Notes: a model not told the origin generated them from the letters alone. A stretch of 64,000 nucleotides of DNA from Acanthosepion esculentum (GCA_964036315.1 OZ038500.1:56211727-56275726); one strand, 5' to 3'. Positions 11,395 to 20,550 are shown, numbered from the stretch's first letter. Numbers and translations: made by a program.

Positions 11395-11715
11395 TGCATA
11401 ACTGACCGCTCATTGTGGATGTTCGAAATGTTTGCCTGAATATTCAACACAAAGTTGTAAACGTGGTAACCAAGAGGCAGTAGCTTTTCGGTGAGTGTCT
11501 AGAGGAATTTCATTCCAAGCTTCAGTTAAGTTCCACTACAATGAAGCAATATCGACGATGACGGTTTATCAAGTAAATTAGGAGTATACTCCAGATACAG
11601 TAACCCATAACATTCATATCTGAACTTTTAGAGGGCCACTGAGATGGTCCAATTGAAGCTGGTATATTTTCTCGAAGGAATAAATATGCCGCTTTCTTAT
11701 TTGTCATCCTGTATT
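11395..11715 (-). pseudogene. Tc1/mariner-superfamily transposase, C-terminal relic
   Basis: The minus strand from about 11707 encodes FLRENIPASIGPSQWPSKSS then DMNVMGYCIWSILLIYL. The FI-PSQWPPNSPDLN-type block around the third catalytic acid is characteristic of IS630/Tc1/mariner transposases. Frame is lost after about 11525, though the further decayed C-terminal region can be followed to about 11395. No terminal repeats were found. It is a dead cut-and-paste transposase fragment. Confidence 0.75.
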
Positions 11716-11742
11716 ATAAATCACCACACAAATACAAACAGG

Positions 11743-11743
<1 letters not shown>

Positions 11744-11834
<91 letters not shown>
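11744..11834. repeat. (TA)n microsatellite
   Basis: About 90 bp of uninterrupted TA. Confidence 0.97.
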
Positions 11835-11839
<5 letters not shown>

Positions 11840-11872
11840 AGTTGTCCTAACAACATTAACAAATCTAGTTCA

Positions 11873-11899
11873 ATGACGTCTCGAAGGACGAAACGCGTC
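11873..11899 (+). ncRNA. Decayed hammerhead-like core
   Basis: TGAC is followed directly by GTC, a TCGAAG loop and GAC, then GAAA and the palindrome ACGCGT and C. Relative to CTGANGA the core lacks two bases, so it would not be active. The GAAACGCGTC end is identical to the site at 11271. Confidence 0.35.
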
Positions 11900-11963
11900 A
11901 CAAGTAAACTTTTTACACCTTGTGATACATTTTCCCCAATGCCGTTCTTGATGTATATCATTA

Positions 11964-11966
<3 letters not shown>

Positions 11967-12051
<85 letters not shown>
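11967..12051. repeat. (CA)n followed by (TA)n
   Basis: About 50 bp of CA dinucleotides then about 34 bp of TA. The compound CA/TA array sits before the foldback family copy at 12052. Confidence 0.97.
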
Positions 12052-12056
<5 letters not shown>

Positions 12057-12330
12057 ATGAAGTTATTTGGTAATCCGTATGGATAATTCCAAGGAGGATG
12101 TAATCCATAGAGAGCTCAATGTAAAAACAGACCGAATATTAATTATATTAAGAAACAGACAAATTTAATTGTTCGCAGGATTATAATTTATTTCCTTGGG
12201 ACCGGGATTTGGTTCCCATTTTCATACACAAATATTTTGTATGAATGTGGAGATTTGAATAATTAGGACCAAAATCTTGGTCCCAAGGAAATAAATTTTA
12301 ATCCCATAAACCCTGAATGTTGTCTGTTCC

Positions 12331-12333
<3 letters not shown>
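12052..12333. mobile_element. Foldback family FB, copy 1
   Basis: A head reading GTTAATGAAG, GGATAATTCC and GAGAGCTCAATG is followed by a palindrome. The left arm (12178-12220) carries ATAATTTATTTCCTTGGGAC and the right arm (12268-12312) its inverse. The next base run is a (TA)n array. The same head-palindrome-(TA)n plan occurs at 32626-32972 and 34150-34476. No protein is encoded, so it is a non-autonomous element. Confidence 0.75.

Positions 12334-12400
<67 letters not shown>
12334..12400. repeat. (TA)n microsatellite
   Basis: Perfect TA repeat at the right end of the foldback copy. Confidence 0.97.
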
Positions 12401-12402
<2 letters not shown>

Positions 12403-12925
12403 TGGGTTTGGGGGTATACGTCGGCGTGTATTGAAACCTAATAGATTTTATTCATAATCAATTATTCTAGCAGTTTCCCAAATTGAAGTATTTGATTAGA
12501 AATGATACCTTTCTCTTAAATTATCTTTTTTTCAACCTCTAAATGTCGGCTGCTATATTCATTTTATTGTGTCAATCAAAATTAGAGGGAGAAGTTTTTC
12601 CTTCTTTCCTTGAAGCTTTCCCTTTCTCTTTGATTTGCGAGAGTTTGACCGAGAATAAAAAAACGTGAATAGGTTTTAATTAACATGTTTCATGTTTTAA
12701 AACGGAGTAGCATTATAGCGAAAATGAAAATGAATGTTCAATTATACAACACAGAAGGAAAAGAGATCAAAATTAGTTGAAAATAGAAATAAGAGTAGAA
12801 ATATCGATTTATATGTTTTGAAATTGCATTATTAATCGTGAAATTCTCTAAGGATATAAATCGTGAATAACGGTCACTTGAATATAGATCCTTTATTCTT
12901 ATTGAAAATAAGTCACTATTTCGGT
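12401..12925. other. Unassigned AT-rich sequence
   Basis: No recognisable repeat or coding signal. A 97-codon minus-strand open frame at 12738-13031 overlaps the LINE relic on its right and has no family likeness. Confidence 0.4.
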
Positions 12926-13215
12926 GCTTTGCTGGTCTTAGAAGGACAAGCCACAAGTTGGTGTTTCGTAGGGCTATCAGACAAGGATGTGTCTCCTTAC
13001 TGGATTTATTCGACCTATACAATGAGGTCATTCTGATAGAATTATAAATTCAAAGAGGATTCGCTATTGGCGGGTCACAACCTTAACAACATATGATATG
13101 CAGACGACACAGTGTTGATAGCAGACGACACAGTGTTGATAGCAGACGACACAGTGTTGATAGCAGACGACACAGTGTTGATAGCAGACGAGAGTGTTGA
13201 TAGCAGACACAGAAA
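12926..13215 (+). pseudogene. LINE-B reverse transcriptase relic with amplified catalytic motif
   Basis: The plus strand encodes AIRQGCVSSPDLFDLYNE (about 12972), GFAIGGHNLNNI (13058), then YADDTVLI at 13097. These are the RT palm motifs of a LINE ORF2. YADD holds two of the catalytic aspartates that bind metal during cDNA synthesis. The 21-bp segment encoding ADDTVLI (13100-13120) is tandemly repeated in frame at 13121, 13142 and 13163, with a 19-bp damaged copy at 13184. Stops lie upstream of the motif, so the copy was probably dead when the repeat arose. Confidence 0.85.
13100..13202 (+). repeat. 21-bp minisatellite, 4.9 copies, from an RT YADD motif
   Basis: Four perfect 21-bp units (13100, 13121, 13142, 13163) and a 19-bp unit at 13184. 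Each unit encodes ADDTVLI in the LINE reading frame. Confidence 0.95.
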
Positions 13216-13224
13216 AAACACCTG

Positions 13225-13510
13225 ACTGGAAAGGAGGAGACCGGAATATAATTTCCCAGGCGAGAAGTGTGATAGAAGAAACTGTTAAGTTAAATCTAGC
13301 AATTTCAACTGTAAATAATGAGACCTAGCTTACAATCCAGTACTGCGCTTAAATCTATAGAATCGAGGCAGCTAAGAGGAAAGCAAATCAAATGAATTAT
13401 CATGAAAGTATTTATAGAAAGAAAAAAAAACAGTGGAGCATCGTTACGGCGGTCGGAAAGTGACTGAAGCCGAGATTAGGACTGATAACGCTGCAGATTG
13501 TTTTAATTCA
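13225..13510 (-). pseudogene. LINE-A C-terminal fragment, degraded
   Basis: On the minus strand this aligns by eye with the LINE-A tail region at 8300-8560. Shared blocks include the counterparts of GTTAAGTTAAATCTAGCAAT, CTTAAATCTATAGAATCGAG and GGAAAGTGACTGAAGCCGAG. No open frame survives. It abuts the LINE-B relic on its left in the opposite orientation. Confidence 0.6.
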
Positions 13511-13795
13511 CTACGCAATTACGGACCATGGCAAGGTGTTTAGCTTGATATTCGTCAAATCTTTTAACCCTCCGTTGATGCTCTGTGGTATTACCACAGC
13601 AGTAGTTCCCCTTGTGTTAGCAAACTTCCTATTTAAATAATAACACATTATACATAGATCATTTTGCTATTATTTTTCTTATTACATATTGTTTTGATAT
13701 TTTCTGGTTTTATAAGACAAATAAAAATGAAAAAAATATGGTTTTATTTCGAAAATCAAATTTGAAGGGCGATATAAAATAAAGTTTTTTTTATT
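13511..13795. other. Unassigned AT-rich sequence
   Basis: Nothing recognisable. Composition becomes very AT-rich from about 13630. Confidence 0.4.
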
Positions 13796-13807
13796 TTCAT
13801 GTGACCT

Positions 13808-13890
13808 ACCGTAAAAACATGCTGAAGACACCAAAGTTACCGTTCGATCACCGAAGTTTTAACAACGTCAAGCACGGTCAGTATTTTCTC
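13808..13890 (+). repeat. 5S rRNA-derived sequence, diverged
   Basis: CCTACCGTAAAAACATGCTG, then CCGTTCGATCACCGAAGTTT and CAACGTCAAGCACGGTCAGT follow the order of metazoan 5S rRNA, but with substitutions and indels throughout. It is a retroposed or SINE-type copy and not a gene. Confidence 0.55.
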
Positions 13891-14139
13891 AATCAATCGT
13901 CGTATGTGGTTATTAACGAAGATTTAGCGATGGGAAGATTATTTACAGAATTAACACCTTAAAACTATATTCTTGCTTATTATTGCATAATTAGAATAAT
14001 TTTACCTCTGATTGTGGGAAGCTTGTGTGGTCCAGTGACTCTAAGACCGATGCCGTTGGGAGTTCTAAATTCCTGGTAGCGCCATCCTTAGCGGCAAGGT
14101 CGAAAACGAGGACTCAAACTGAGAACGAACAAAGATTTC

Positions 14140-14440
14140 AATGGTAGAACAAGCGGATGATTATTACAACAAGTCTCAACGGCTGAACCAGCGGATGAAG
14201 AGGGCCACGCATGACGGACATGCTACAGAAGGCGTCACTCAAAATTATAAAAATGCTAGCGGTAGTCCGTGCCATTTCATATGCATATGTGGCAGAGAGG
14301 AAGGTCATGAAATCAAGTGCGTGGGTCACTTCCTGGAAAATTGAACTACACCTTAAACAAATTCATGCCATCGGTAGTTTACTCTTTCTTTCACTCTCTG
14401 TAACCCCAAGTGGCACTCCCGCCTTGCTTGGGGTGAAAAA
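14140..14440 (+). mobile_element. LINE-A 3' end with terminal hairpin
   Basis: The stretch TACACCTTAAACAAATTCAT to CTTTCACTCTCTGTAACC corresponds to the inverse 3' UTRs at 8140-8200 and 59233. It ends in a perfect 8-bp hairpin, ACCCCAAG (14403-14410) with CTTGGGGT (14427-14434) and a 16-nt loop, then an A run. A 3' hairpin plus A-run is consistent with recognition of the RNA by its own RT. Upstream 14140-14340 has open frames with no recognisable domain. Confidence 0.6.
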
Positions 14441-14464
14441 AAACTCGGAATATCAGTTGGTTGA

Positions 14465-14720
14465 TTTTGTTTAGGGGCATATCAACATCTCTATGTGTTA
14501 TTTAATGCCGAGTCCTAAATATTTTGAACAAAATCTTAAGGCTTCAACTACAGATTAATAGGTATTGTTGGTATTTTTACTATAAAAATTTATTTTTTCT
14601 AGCGTATTGATTTCGTTTGAGGATTCACATTTCGCCCATAGCTGGGACCCTAACAGTTGCTACAACCCCGGGTAAGTGTGGACCTGGGACCAACAGCAAT
14701 TAAGAGGTGGAGTATAGTAT
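14465..14720 (-). mobile_element. Family F repeat, degraded copy
   Basis: GGCATATCAACATCTCTATG and TTATTTAATGCCGA (from 14475), then CATAGCTGGGACCCTAACAG and CAATTAAGAGGTGG (14637-14711) match the two ends of the family F element defined at 57956-58426. The promoter-proximal end is missing. Confidence 0.65.
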
Positions 14721-14879
14721 AGCTGGTCAGTCATATTCGAGGATACTCGTATACAATAGCGACTAGCCAATCCCTATTGCAGACGCTCGCTCAGGCGCAT
14801 TTGTGTTGATTCAACACCCAGAGAGCACACCAGTGGTTTATACTGCAACTATGCTGAACAGACCTTAGTTACATTTTGT

Positions 14880-15175
14880 GGGAAAGAACGTGTTATCTAG
14901 CGTGATCAACAATTTGAACAAGGCCAGCACGCTCAAGCCCTCGGCCACGATGACTTGTGACTTCGTGCTAGCACAGGTATCGACGGTCCCCAATTTCACT
15001 CACAAGGCAATCCGTAGTATGGTTTTTCAGGCACTTTCCAAAAGCGCCGCACGCTGGGATCGACCTCTCCAGTAGGAAGTCTCCTTCCTGACAAATCGAC
15101 CATGGTGAGATTCGAACCCGGGTCTCATTGTCAGAATCGCTTTGAACGTTCGCATTCTAACCACTCGCCCACGTG
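14880..15175 (-). mobile_element. tRNA-derived SINE (SINE C)
   Basis: On the minus strand an A box, TGGGCGAGTGGTTAGAATGC (15152-15171), and a B box, GGTTCGAATCT (15108-15118), are spaced as in a tRNA-type RNA polymerase III promoter. About 200 bp of non-tRNA body follow leftward to around 14880. Neither a full cloverleaf nor a clear A tail is visible, so it is a SINE head and not a tRNA gene. Confidence 0.6.
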
Positions 15176-15180
15176 GAATA

Positions 15181-15540
15181 ATAATATGACTAAACCCTGC
15201 TGATAGTTCATTGACAGTGGTATTTGGAAAGCGACATTAATCATGAAAATTTGACTTGCCACTTGATAATTATTAAGAAAAACGTGTTGCAGAGAGGATG
15301 AAGATGCGAATGAAAATGTTTGCAGAATAAATTGAACCATATCATCTTATTCATTGTGCTAACAGATTTGGGGCTTTGTTGACGGAAACTGGAATTCGTA
15401 AAATCTTGAATACTGTTGTTAAAATATAGCGTTGTTAATTTTTGTTAATAAAAAAATTCCAAATGAAAGGAAAACATAGAATAAACCTATGTGCTTTGAT
15501 TCGGTCTTCAACAACCATTTGGCACTCAGATTCAAATTCC
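15181..15540. other. Unassigned sequence
   Basis: No family recognised. The right end (from about 15540) begins a segment duplicated at 16790. Confidence 0.4.
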
Positions 15541-16315
15541 GAAATGTAGGGCACTCGGTTAGAACTGAATTCTGTATAGTAACAATGAAAGATGTTTTTC
15601 GCTATTATAATTAGTTTAGTGTATATGTATGTATGTTGCGGCATTCACCCAGAATCGGTTAAGCCGGATCCTTCCAAGGAATTCACCGCGTCCGGAACGA
15701 AGGCCGACCAAGCACGGCGATCCGGCGCCAATGCTGAAACGAGCGACAGCCATTCCCGATTCCAACGACGGAGTAACAAGGGAGTTTGAACTTCACACGC
15801 AGTCCCCACACCTCGCGTGCTATCCCAGTGGAGGGAGGAATGTGCTGTTACTTGCCGCAGAATTTCCACAGACGCAGAGGCAGGAGTAACCAAGAGGCCG
15901 CCGGATGCTGGTGCAGACGCCGAATAGTTTTGAATTCAGAGTTGACCTTCTCCTAGACCAGTTGCCATCCAAGGCTATAGAACCCAGTCTGTCCTGGAGG
16001 GAGAAGAAGAGGATTCACACCTTTCCCAAGGGTGTTAGCACGTAAGTGAATGTAATGGATTCGACTGGAATTCGAACTCGGCTCTACGATTCCTCAATCC
16101 TAGCCGTTATCCATTACTCCACCGTGTATATATGATTTATAACCCCCCAAAGTGTATATATGATTCGGAATGTAATTTGATGTCTTTATTACCCTCACCC
16201 CACCCGCTTTAATAATTCAGGACATTTTTACAGCATTCTGTACGATCTTTTACAACAATTTATTATCAATCTGACTCCTTTTCAACTGTTTTCTCACATT
16301 CCAAACAATGGACAA
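15540..16315. repeat. Diverged segmental duplication, copy 1 (interrupted)
   Basis: 15540-15625 matches 16790-16860 (for example GTAACAATGAAAGATGTTTT with GTAGCAATCAAAGATATTTT). 16145-16315 matches 16863-17015 (AATTTGATGTCTTTATTA with AATTTGATGTTTTTACTA, and CATTCCAAACAATGGA with CATTTCAAACAATGGA). In this copy the two halves are separated by about 500 bp of SINE sequence absent from copy 2. Confidence 0.65.
15640..16130 (-). mobile_element. tRNA-derived SINE B with a GC-rich 3' domain
   Basis: On the minus strand the head lies at 16130: GGTGGAGTAATGGATAACGG as A-box region and GAGTTCGAATTCC as B box, giving a polymerase III promoter. The shared central body (about 15930-16050) includes CAACTGGTCTAGGAGAAGG. 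Left of 15930 the sequence switches to a GC-rich stretch (15645-15925) not found in the other SINE B copies here. It is embedded in one copy of a duplication, which supports its insertion as a unit. Confidence 0.7.
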
Positions 16316-16319
16316 CTGA

Positions 16320-16612
16320 AATGCTGTCCTACAGGAAGATGCTGAGGGTTCCATGGACAGAACATGTGAGCAACAGCGAAGTTCTAGAGACAATGGAATC
16401 AAAAAAAGTTGTTTATGCTTAACATCAGGAAAAGACCGCCGAAAAATCTCTAGCGCATTTATATGAGCAAAGGGGGGTTTCTAGTGCATTTATATGAGGA
16501 AAGGTGGATTAGAAAATTTGATACTCACAGGACAGATTGAAGGCAAGAGGGGCAGAGAAAAAGTAACGCATAACCTACTTGGCGAGCTTTAGTGAATGGA
16601 TAGCTGAATAGA
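16320..16612 (+). pseudogene. LINE-B RT C-terminal tail
   Basis: The plus strand encodes YRKMLRVPWTEHVSNSEVLE, then after frame changes GLKARG-like and RITYLASFSEWIAE. This is the region after the RT thumb of the same LINE type seen at 57345-57955 (MLRISWTERVSNNEILEKM). Several stops show it is dead. Confidence 0.8.
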
Positions 16613-16759
16613 ATTTGGTAATAGCCACACGTATTAGGGGCTAAAAAGGACAAGAAGCTCTTTGAGACATGATCCCCATCGACTCATGGAATAAAAAGAA
16701 AAGCTTGCTAGCAACAGCTCAACATTGGGCGGTCTTGCAATTCTTATATTTATTAAAAT

Positions 16760-17020
16760 TGGGTTATTTTGGCACAAAGTCCAACATGTGGTGCACCCGG
16801 TGAGAACTGCATTCAGTACAGTAGCAATCAAAGATATTTTTCACTATTAGAATTCACTGAGGGTGTTTTATGGTTAGGAATCTAATTTGATGTTTTTACT
16901 AACCGTTCTTCAATAAATGAGGACGTTGTAAGATCATCAGTTATTTTCTGTGTGATCTTTTGAAACAAGTTATTCATCAATCGGACTACGGTTTAATCAC
17001 ATTTCAAACAATGGAGAAAG
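16760..17020. repeat. Diverged segmental duplication, copy 2 (uninterrupted)
   Basis: Matches 15540-15625 joined directly to 16145-16315, lacking the SINE B insertion. Confidence 0.6.
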
Positions 17021-17218
17021 GCGTTATTAGGATAATTGTGTACATTTCCACCACGATTATCACAGACAGCATTTGTTTTACAGTCAAGTGTTTGCACCTT
17101 GCATAAAAATTATTACTGAAACTGGAAAGTCCTTCCAGTTCCGAAAGCAATTTATCTAATAAAGAGATTTTAATTTGTCATTTGCTAAACGCTTTATGGA
17201 ATGTTCAAACACAGTGCG
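17021..17218. other. Unassigned sequence
   Basis: No feature recognised. Confidence 0.4.
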
Positions 17219-17530
17219 GGCTTACGGCCATATCACGTTGAAACACCGGTTTTCGTTCGGTCACCGAAGTTAAGCAACTTTGAGACTGGTCAATAACTAC
17301 ATGGTTGAGCGCTTGGGAATATCATATGTATGTTTGGATGTGTGTGTAGGGTAAAGGATAACAACTCGGAATTGTTAGTCGAAGAACCTTCCAATTCCAG
17401 TCAGGTTCTCTTCATGGCTTTCAAAACTGCAAGGACTTTCCGTTATATTCACTTGCTAGTAAATATCCATGGTAAAGGAATGAATCCACTCCCTTTCCCT
17501 CGAGTTATGGGTTAATTAGTAAAACTTCTA
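17219..17530 (+). mobile_element. Chimeric 5S rRNA-tRNA SINE, plus-strand copy
   Basis: 17220-17323 is unmistakably 5S rRNA-like: TACGGCCATATCACGTTGAA, CACCGAAGTTAAGCAACTTT and GAGCGCTTGGGAATATC appear in order. About 16 bp later comes a SINE B-type head, GGTAAAGGATAACAACTCGG, with a weakened B box (CCTTCCAATTCCAGTC). The SINE B body then follows: TTATATTCACTTGCTAGTAA and CTCCCTTTCCCTCGAGTTAT. The 5S part supplies a type 1 polymerase III promoter ahead of a type 2 one, as in vertebrate AmnSINE1. The 5S 3' helix strand is missing, so it is not an rRNA gene. Confidence 0.75.
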
Positions 17531-17531
17531 T

Positions 17532-17784
17532 CACTAAAATCATAATATCCCCCCTAAAAAAAATTAATACACTTTTAAAATATTTTCTGACTTTAAACAA
17601 AAAGGAAAGGGTTGATAAGCCATGGAAAAATTCGAACTGAGGGGAAAAATCGGTTGCGTTATTATAGACAGTTTTTCTTTCAAATAAAATACGTTGCTCT
17701 TAAATGCTAGCTGCCTAAATGAAATGGCAAGCGAAAATTTCCTGAATATTTAATAAAAGGGGTGGTTGGAATAAGGAAGCCCCG
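17532..17784. other. Unassigned AT-rich sequence
   Basis: Follows the SINE tail. No motif or repeat recognised. Confidence 0.4.
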
Positions 17785-18090
17785 AGATGATTTTAAAGTC
17801 GGTAGTAGGAGCAAAAAGAAGAAGTAGCAAAGATAACGGCCCAAGCTTACTGATCAAAGACCACAAAAACAGAATGTCCTTTTTTATTGACATCACAGTG
17901 CCTACAGCCTGTGATGTATCTTTGAAGATCTCCAAAAAATATAAGAACACAAGGATCTTCGAGTGGACCATTTAAAAACATGGCACATCAAAAGACATCA
18001 GTAATTCCAGTTGTCGCAGAGACTCTAGGCTTGACTCATTGTAGGAATCCCTGGAGCCTCTACCTTGAAAATAAAAAAATAAAATGTTCC
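17785..18090 (+). pseudogene. LINE-C RT C-terminal tail
   Basis: The plus strand encodes KDHKNRMSFFIDITVPTACD, then ISKKYKN, and after a short frame break MAHQKTSVIPVVAETLGL. The order FLIDITVP ... KISKY ... W--KT--IPVV-G-LG is the conserved C-terminal region of a non-LTR retrotransposon ORF distinct from LINE-A and LINE-B. The catalytic RT region is absent. Confidence 0.75.
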
Positions 18091-18139
18091 TGCAAGTACA
18101 GTTCACACTCTGCGAGAGGCTTTATCTATCGAAAATGCG

Positions 18140-18252
18140 CATATGTTTATTTACATTATTTACATTGTTCGAACCGTTTCCCCCATTTTTATTGCCATAT
18201 TCACGACGTTTCGGTCGTTGTACGCTCCGGCCTTCTTCAGGTGATATTAGTT
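18140..18252 (-). mobile_element. Family A outer arm with hammerhead-like motif
   Basis: On the minus strand CTGAAGA (18234-18240), A, stem GGCCG paired to CGACC with one mismatch, then GAAA and ACGT (18206-18212). The flank ATTGCCATATTCACGACGTT matches the outer arms at 50086 and 60690. The rest of the element is replaced by a 5S-tRNA SINE at 18255. Confidence 0.6.
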
Positions 18253-18254
18253 AA

Positions 18255-18490
18255 TGGATTCATACGTTTCCCATACGCGTGAGTGAATGTAACGAACTTG
18301 GCTGTAGTTTGAACCGAACTGGGATCTCATTCCGAGCCGTTATCCACTACATTAAGTGTACATCCAAGCTTACCTCCCCATCCCCGTATTCCCAAGCCGT
18401 CACCCTTCTAGATACTGACCAAACTTGACGTTACTTAACTTTGAGGATCGAACGGGAACCGGTGTATCAACGTGATATGCCCCGTAAACC
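18255..18490 (-). mobile_element. Chimeric 5S rRNA-tRNA SINE, minus-strand copy
   Basis: Read on the minus strand, 18488-18380 is 5S rRNA-like (GGCATATCACGTTGATACAC, CAAAGTTAAGTAACGTCAAG, GGCTTGGGAATACGGGGATG). About 20 bp after it comes a SINE B-type head, GTAGTGGATAACGGCTCGG, with GTTCGGTTCAAACT as a degenerate B box. The order and spacing match the plus-strand copy at 17219, which shows the chimera is a real element and not a chance juxtaposition. Confidence 0.75.
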
Positions 18491-19610
18491 CAATCCCACG
18501 CCCATATTTGTGACTTTGTGCTAGAGAAAATAATGAATCCACTTCTTCTCCGTTCCACCTAAGAATTAAATAGTAGAACTTATATATGAAAATCATTATT
18601 ATCTACAAATATTGTTAATGCAGTATTCACTCGTAACAAAAATATTCTTACAATGCAAAAATATGCCTCGGCTTTAAATGACCTACAAAGGGATGATAAA
18701 CTGTAAAAAAAAACTATCACTCAGTAAAATAACAATATGGGGAAACTGTTGAGAAATAGTATTTATATTCTTGCAAGTCTTGAATAAAATAGCTTGTTAC
18801 TCTCCTTCGAACGCATCACACTACTTGAAATGTCAGAAGATTTCAGAAAACGAATATGAATATTTAATAATATTCATTTTTTAACCAAAGTGGAGTATTT
18901 TGTTTGTCATAAATTTGTTCAATAATTAGGGCAAAAAATCTTGACTAAATAGGTGATGTTTAAAGTAGAAAATATAACGGTAGAACAAACTTAAAAACAA
19001 AAATAAAATGTCTGAGGTGCATCGGATCGTAAAGTTTCGTAAACTTATTAAGTTATCGTCTGCTTTCATCATTACTGTGCCATTTCTCTTCCAGGCACCT
19101 TTACACTAATAGCATTTTTTAAAAATATTTTTTCTTTTGATTTCGTGATTACAATCAAGGTCCGTTTATATTTTCAGTTCATGCGATTAGCTTCCTTCAT
19201 TAAGATGTCAGCTTGCTTGCTTTTTGATTTTATTCATTTTTTGTCATTATTTTGAGGATATCGTGTCAATAATTCAAAGTTCGTTTCAATAAACTATTCA
19301 ATTTTTTTAAAAAAATCAAATGATTCGTGCTTGACGTTTTGAAATTTGTTAGCGTTTGACTATTTGCATAATGTTATTCTGTTCACATTTAGGAATTTTT
19401 TCCCCTCAAATTCTCATTTTTGCTGGGCTGGTTACGAAAAGCACTTGGCTCCTATGTTCCATGGACATTGTTTAGACAAATATCATACACTTGCATCAAC
19501 CCGCTAATGAACGTTATGAACACAATAGGACAATTATGGCATAAGGCAATATAATGTGGGCTTATGGTGCTCTTGAAAGAATACCTCACACCGTTTATTC
19601 ATTATAATTA
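18491..19610. other. Unassigned AT-rich sequence, 1.1 kb
   Basis: No tandem period, inverted arms or family-like coding was recognised. All open frames are short. Confidence 0.4.
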
Positions 19611-19616
19611 TTACGT

Positions 19617-19657
19617 ATATCAAGCACATATATATATATATATATACGTGCTTGATG

Positions 19658-19712
<55 letters not shown>
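19617..19712. repeat. Hairpin around a TA run, then (TA)n array
   Basis: ATCAAGCAC (about 19618) and GTGCTTGAT (about 19649) are inverse and enclose a TA run, giving a perfect cruciform-capable hairpin. A longer TA array follows at 19659-19711. Confidence 0.9.
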
Positions 19713-19714
<2 letters not shown>

Positions 19715-19734
19715 GAATATTGTAGATAAAGATA

Positions 19735-20220
19735 ACCAATCCAAATAAATACATGAAGTAATAAACAAATTAAAAAATGTTCCCGCCAAAATAATAGTTA
19801 GAACAAACTACAACAATCAACCCCGAAATTCAATAAATAGCTTTAATTATCTTCCCAAACAAAAACAAAACTATTAAATAAGCTATATAAACAAATTTTT
19901 ATTACGTTAATAAAAACACTGATCAAAATAAAAAAATATAATAATAAAAAAAAAAAAAAATATAAGTTAAGAAATAAAAAATAAATAAAAATAAATAAAA
20001 ACAAGCAAAATAATTTAACCCAAATAAATAAATAAACAAATAAACGACTTCCGGTAAAATAACCGCCAAAATAGACTCACCACAATGAACCACTGACCCG
20101 TATATATAAATAGCAGAGAAAAATAACAGCACTTTTGGCATAACGATTGCATCTAGCATGAAACAGGCTGTCGCCTCTAAATGTTGACTTCTATGTTCAC
20201 TTTTATATTTATACACCCTC
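19735..20220 (+). repeat. AT-rich dispersed repeat (family T) with TATA-box-like module
   Basis: Shares blocks with 37230-37600: TAAATAGCTTTAAT-type, TTTTTATTACGTTAATAAAA, CAAATAAATAAATAAAC and CGCCAAAATAGACTCACCAC. It ends in TATATATAAATAG (20101) with an ATGAAACAG 57 bp downstream (20158). The spacing is the same in the other copy, suggesting the end of this repeat is a core promoter or leader of an element. Confidence 0.65.
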
Positions 20221-20278
20221 TATCTCTGATATTGAGCACTTTGTCCCATAAATATAGCACACTTTAAGACTATATTTC

Positions 20279-20281
<3 letters not shown>

Positions 20282-20312
<31 letters not shown>
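20282..20312. repeat. (TA)n microsatellite
   Basis: Short perfect TA run. Confidence 0.95.
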
Positions 20313-20317
<5 letters not shown>

Positions 20318-20399
20318 CTACGAGTGATTGTTCATATATTTCTTCATATGTATCTAAGACAATTCCTATCTTTCTGTCCCTCTCATTCTGTTCACATCT

Positions 20400-20494
20400 A
20401 TCTATGTTCATATCTGTTCCCATGTGTGTTCATATCTGTTTATAGCTCAGTTTATTCATATCTCTCTATTTATCTTTGTTTATATCTATGTTCA

Positions 20495-20550
<56 letters not shown>

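Noticed and set aside
11644..12108. Tyr/Ile and Cys/Val repeat frames over TA and CA arrays (also at 23144, 32298, 33707, 37520 and 63299)
   Set aside because: Pure dinucleotide translations.
15645..15893. GC-rich 82-codon minus-strand frame as a host gene or bacterial insertion
   Set aside because: It is the tail of a SINE B copy absent from the paired duplication. No homologous domain, and GC content alone explains the open frame.
17219..17323. Functional 5S rRNA gene
   Set aside because: The 3' strand of helix I is missing and substitutions hit conserved positions. It is fused to a SINE head, and so is the copy at 18380.
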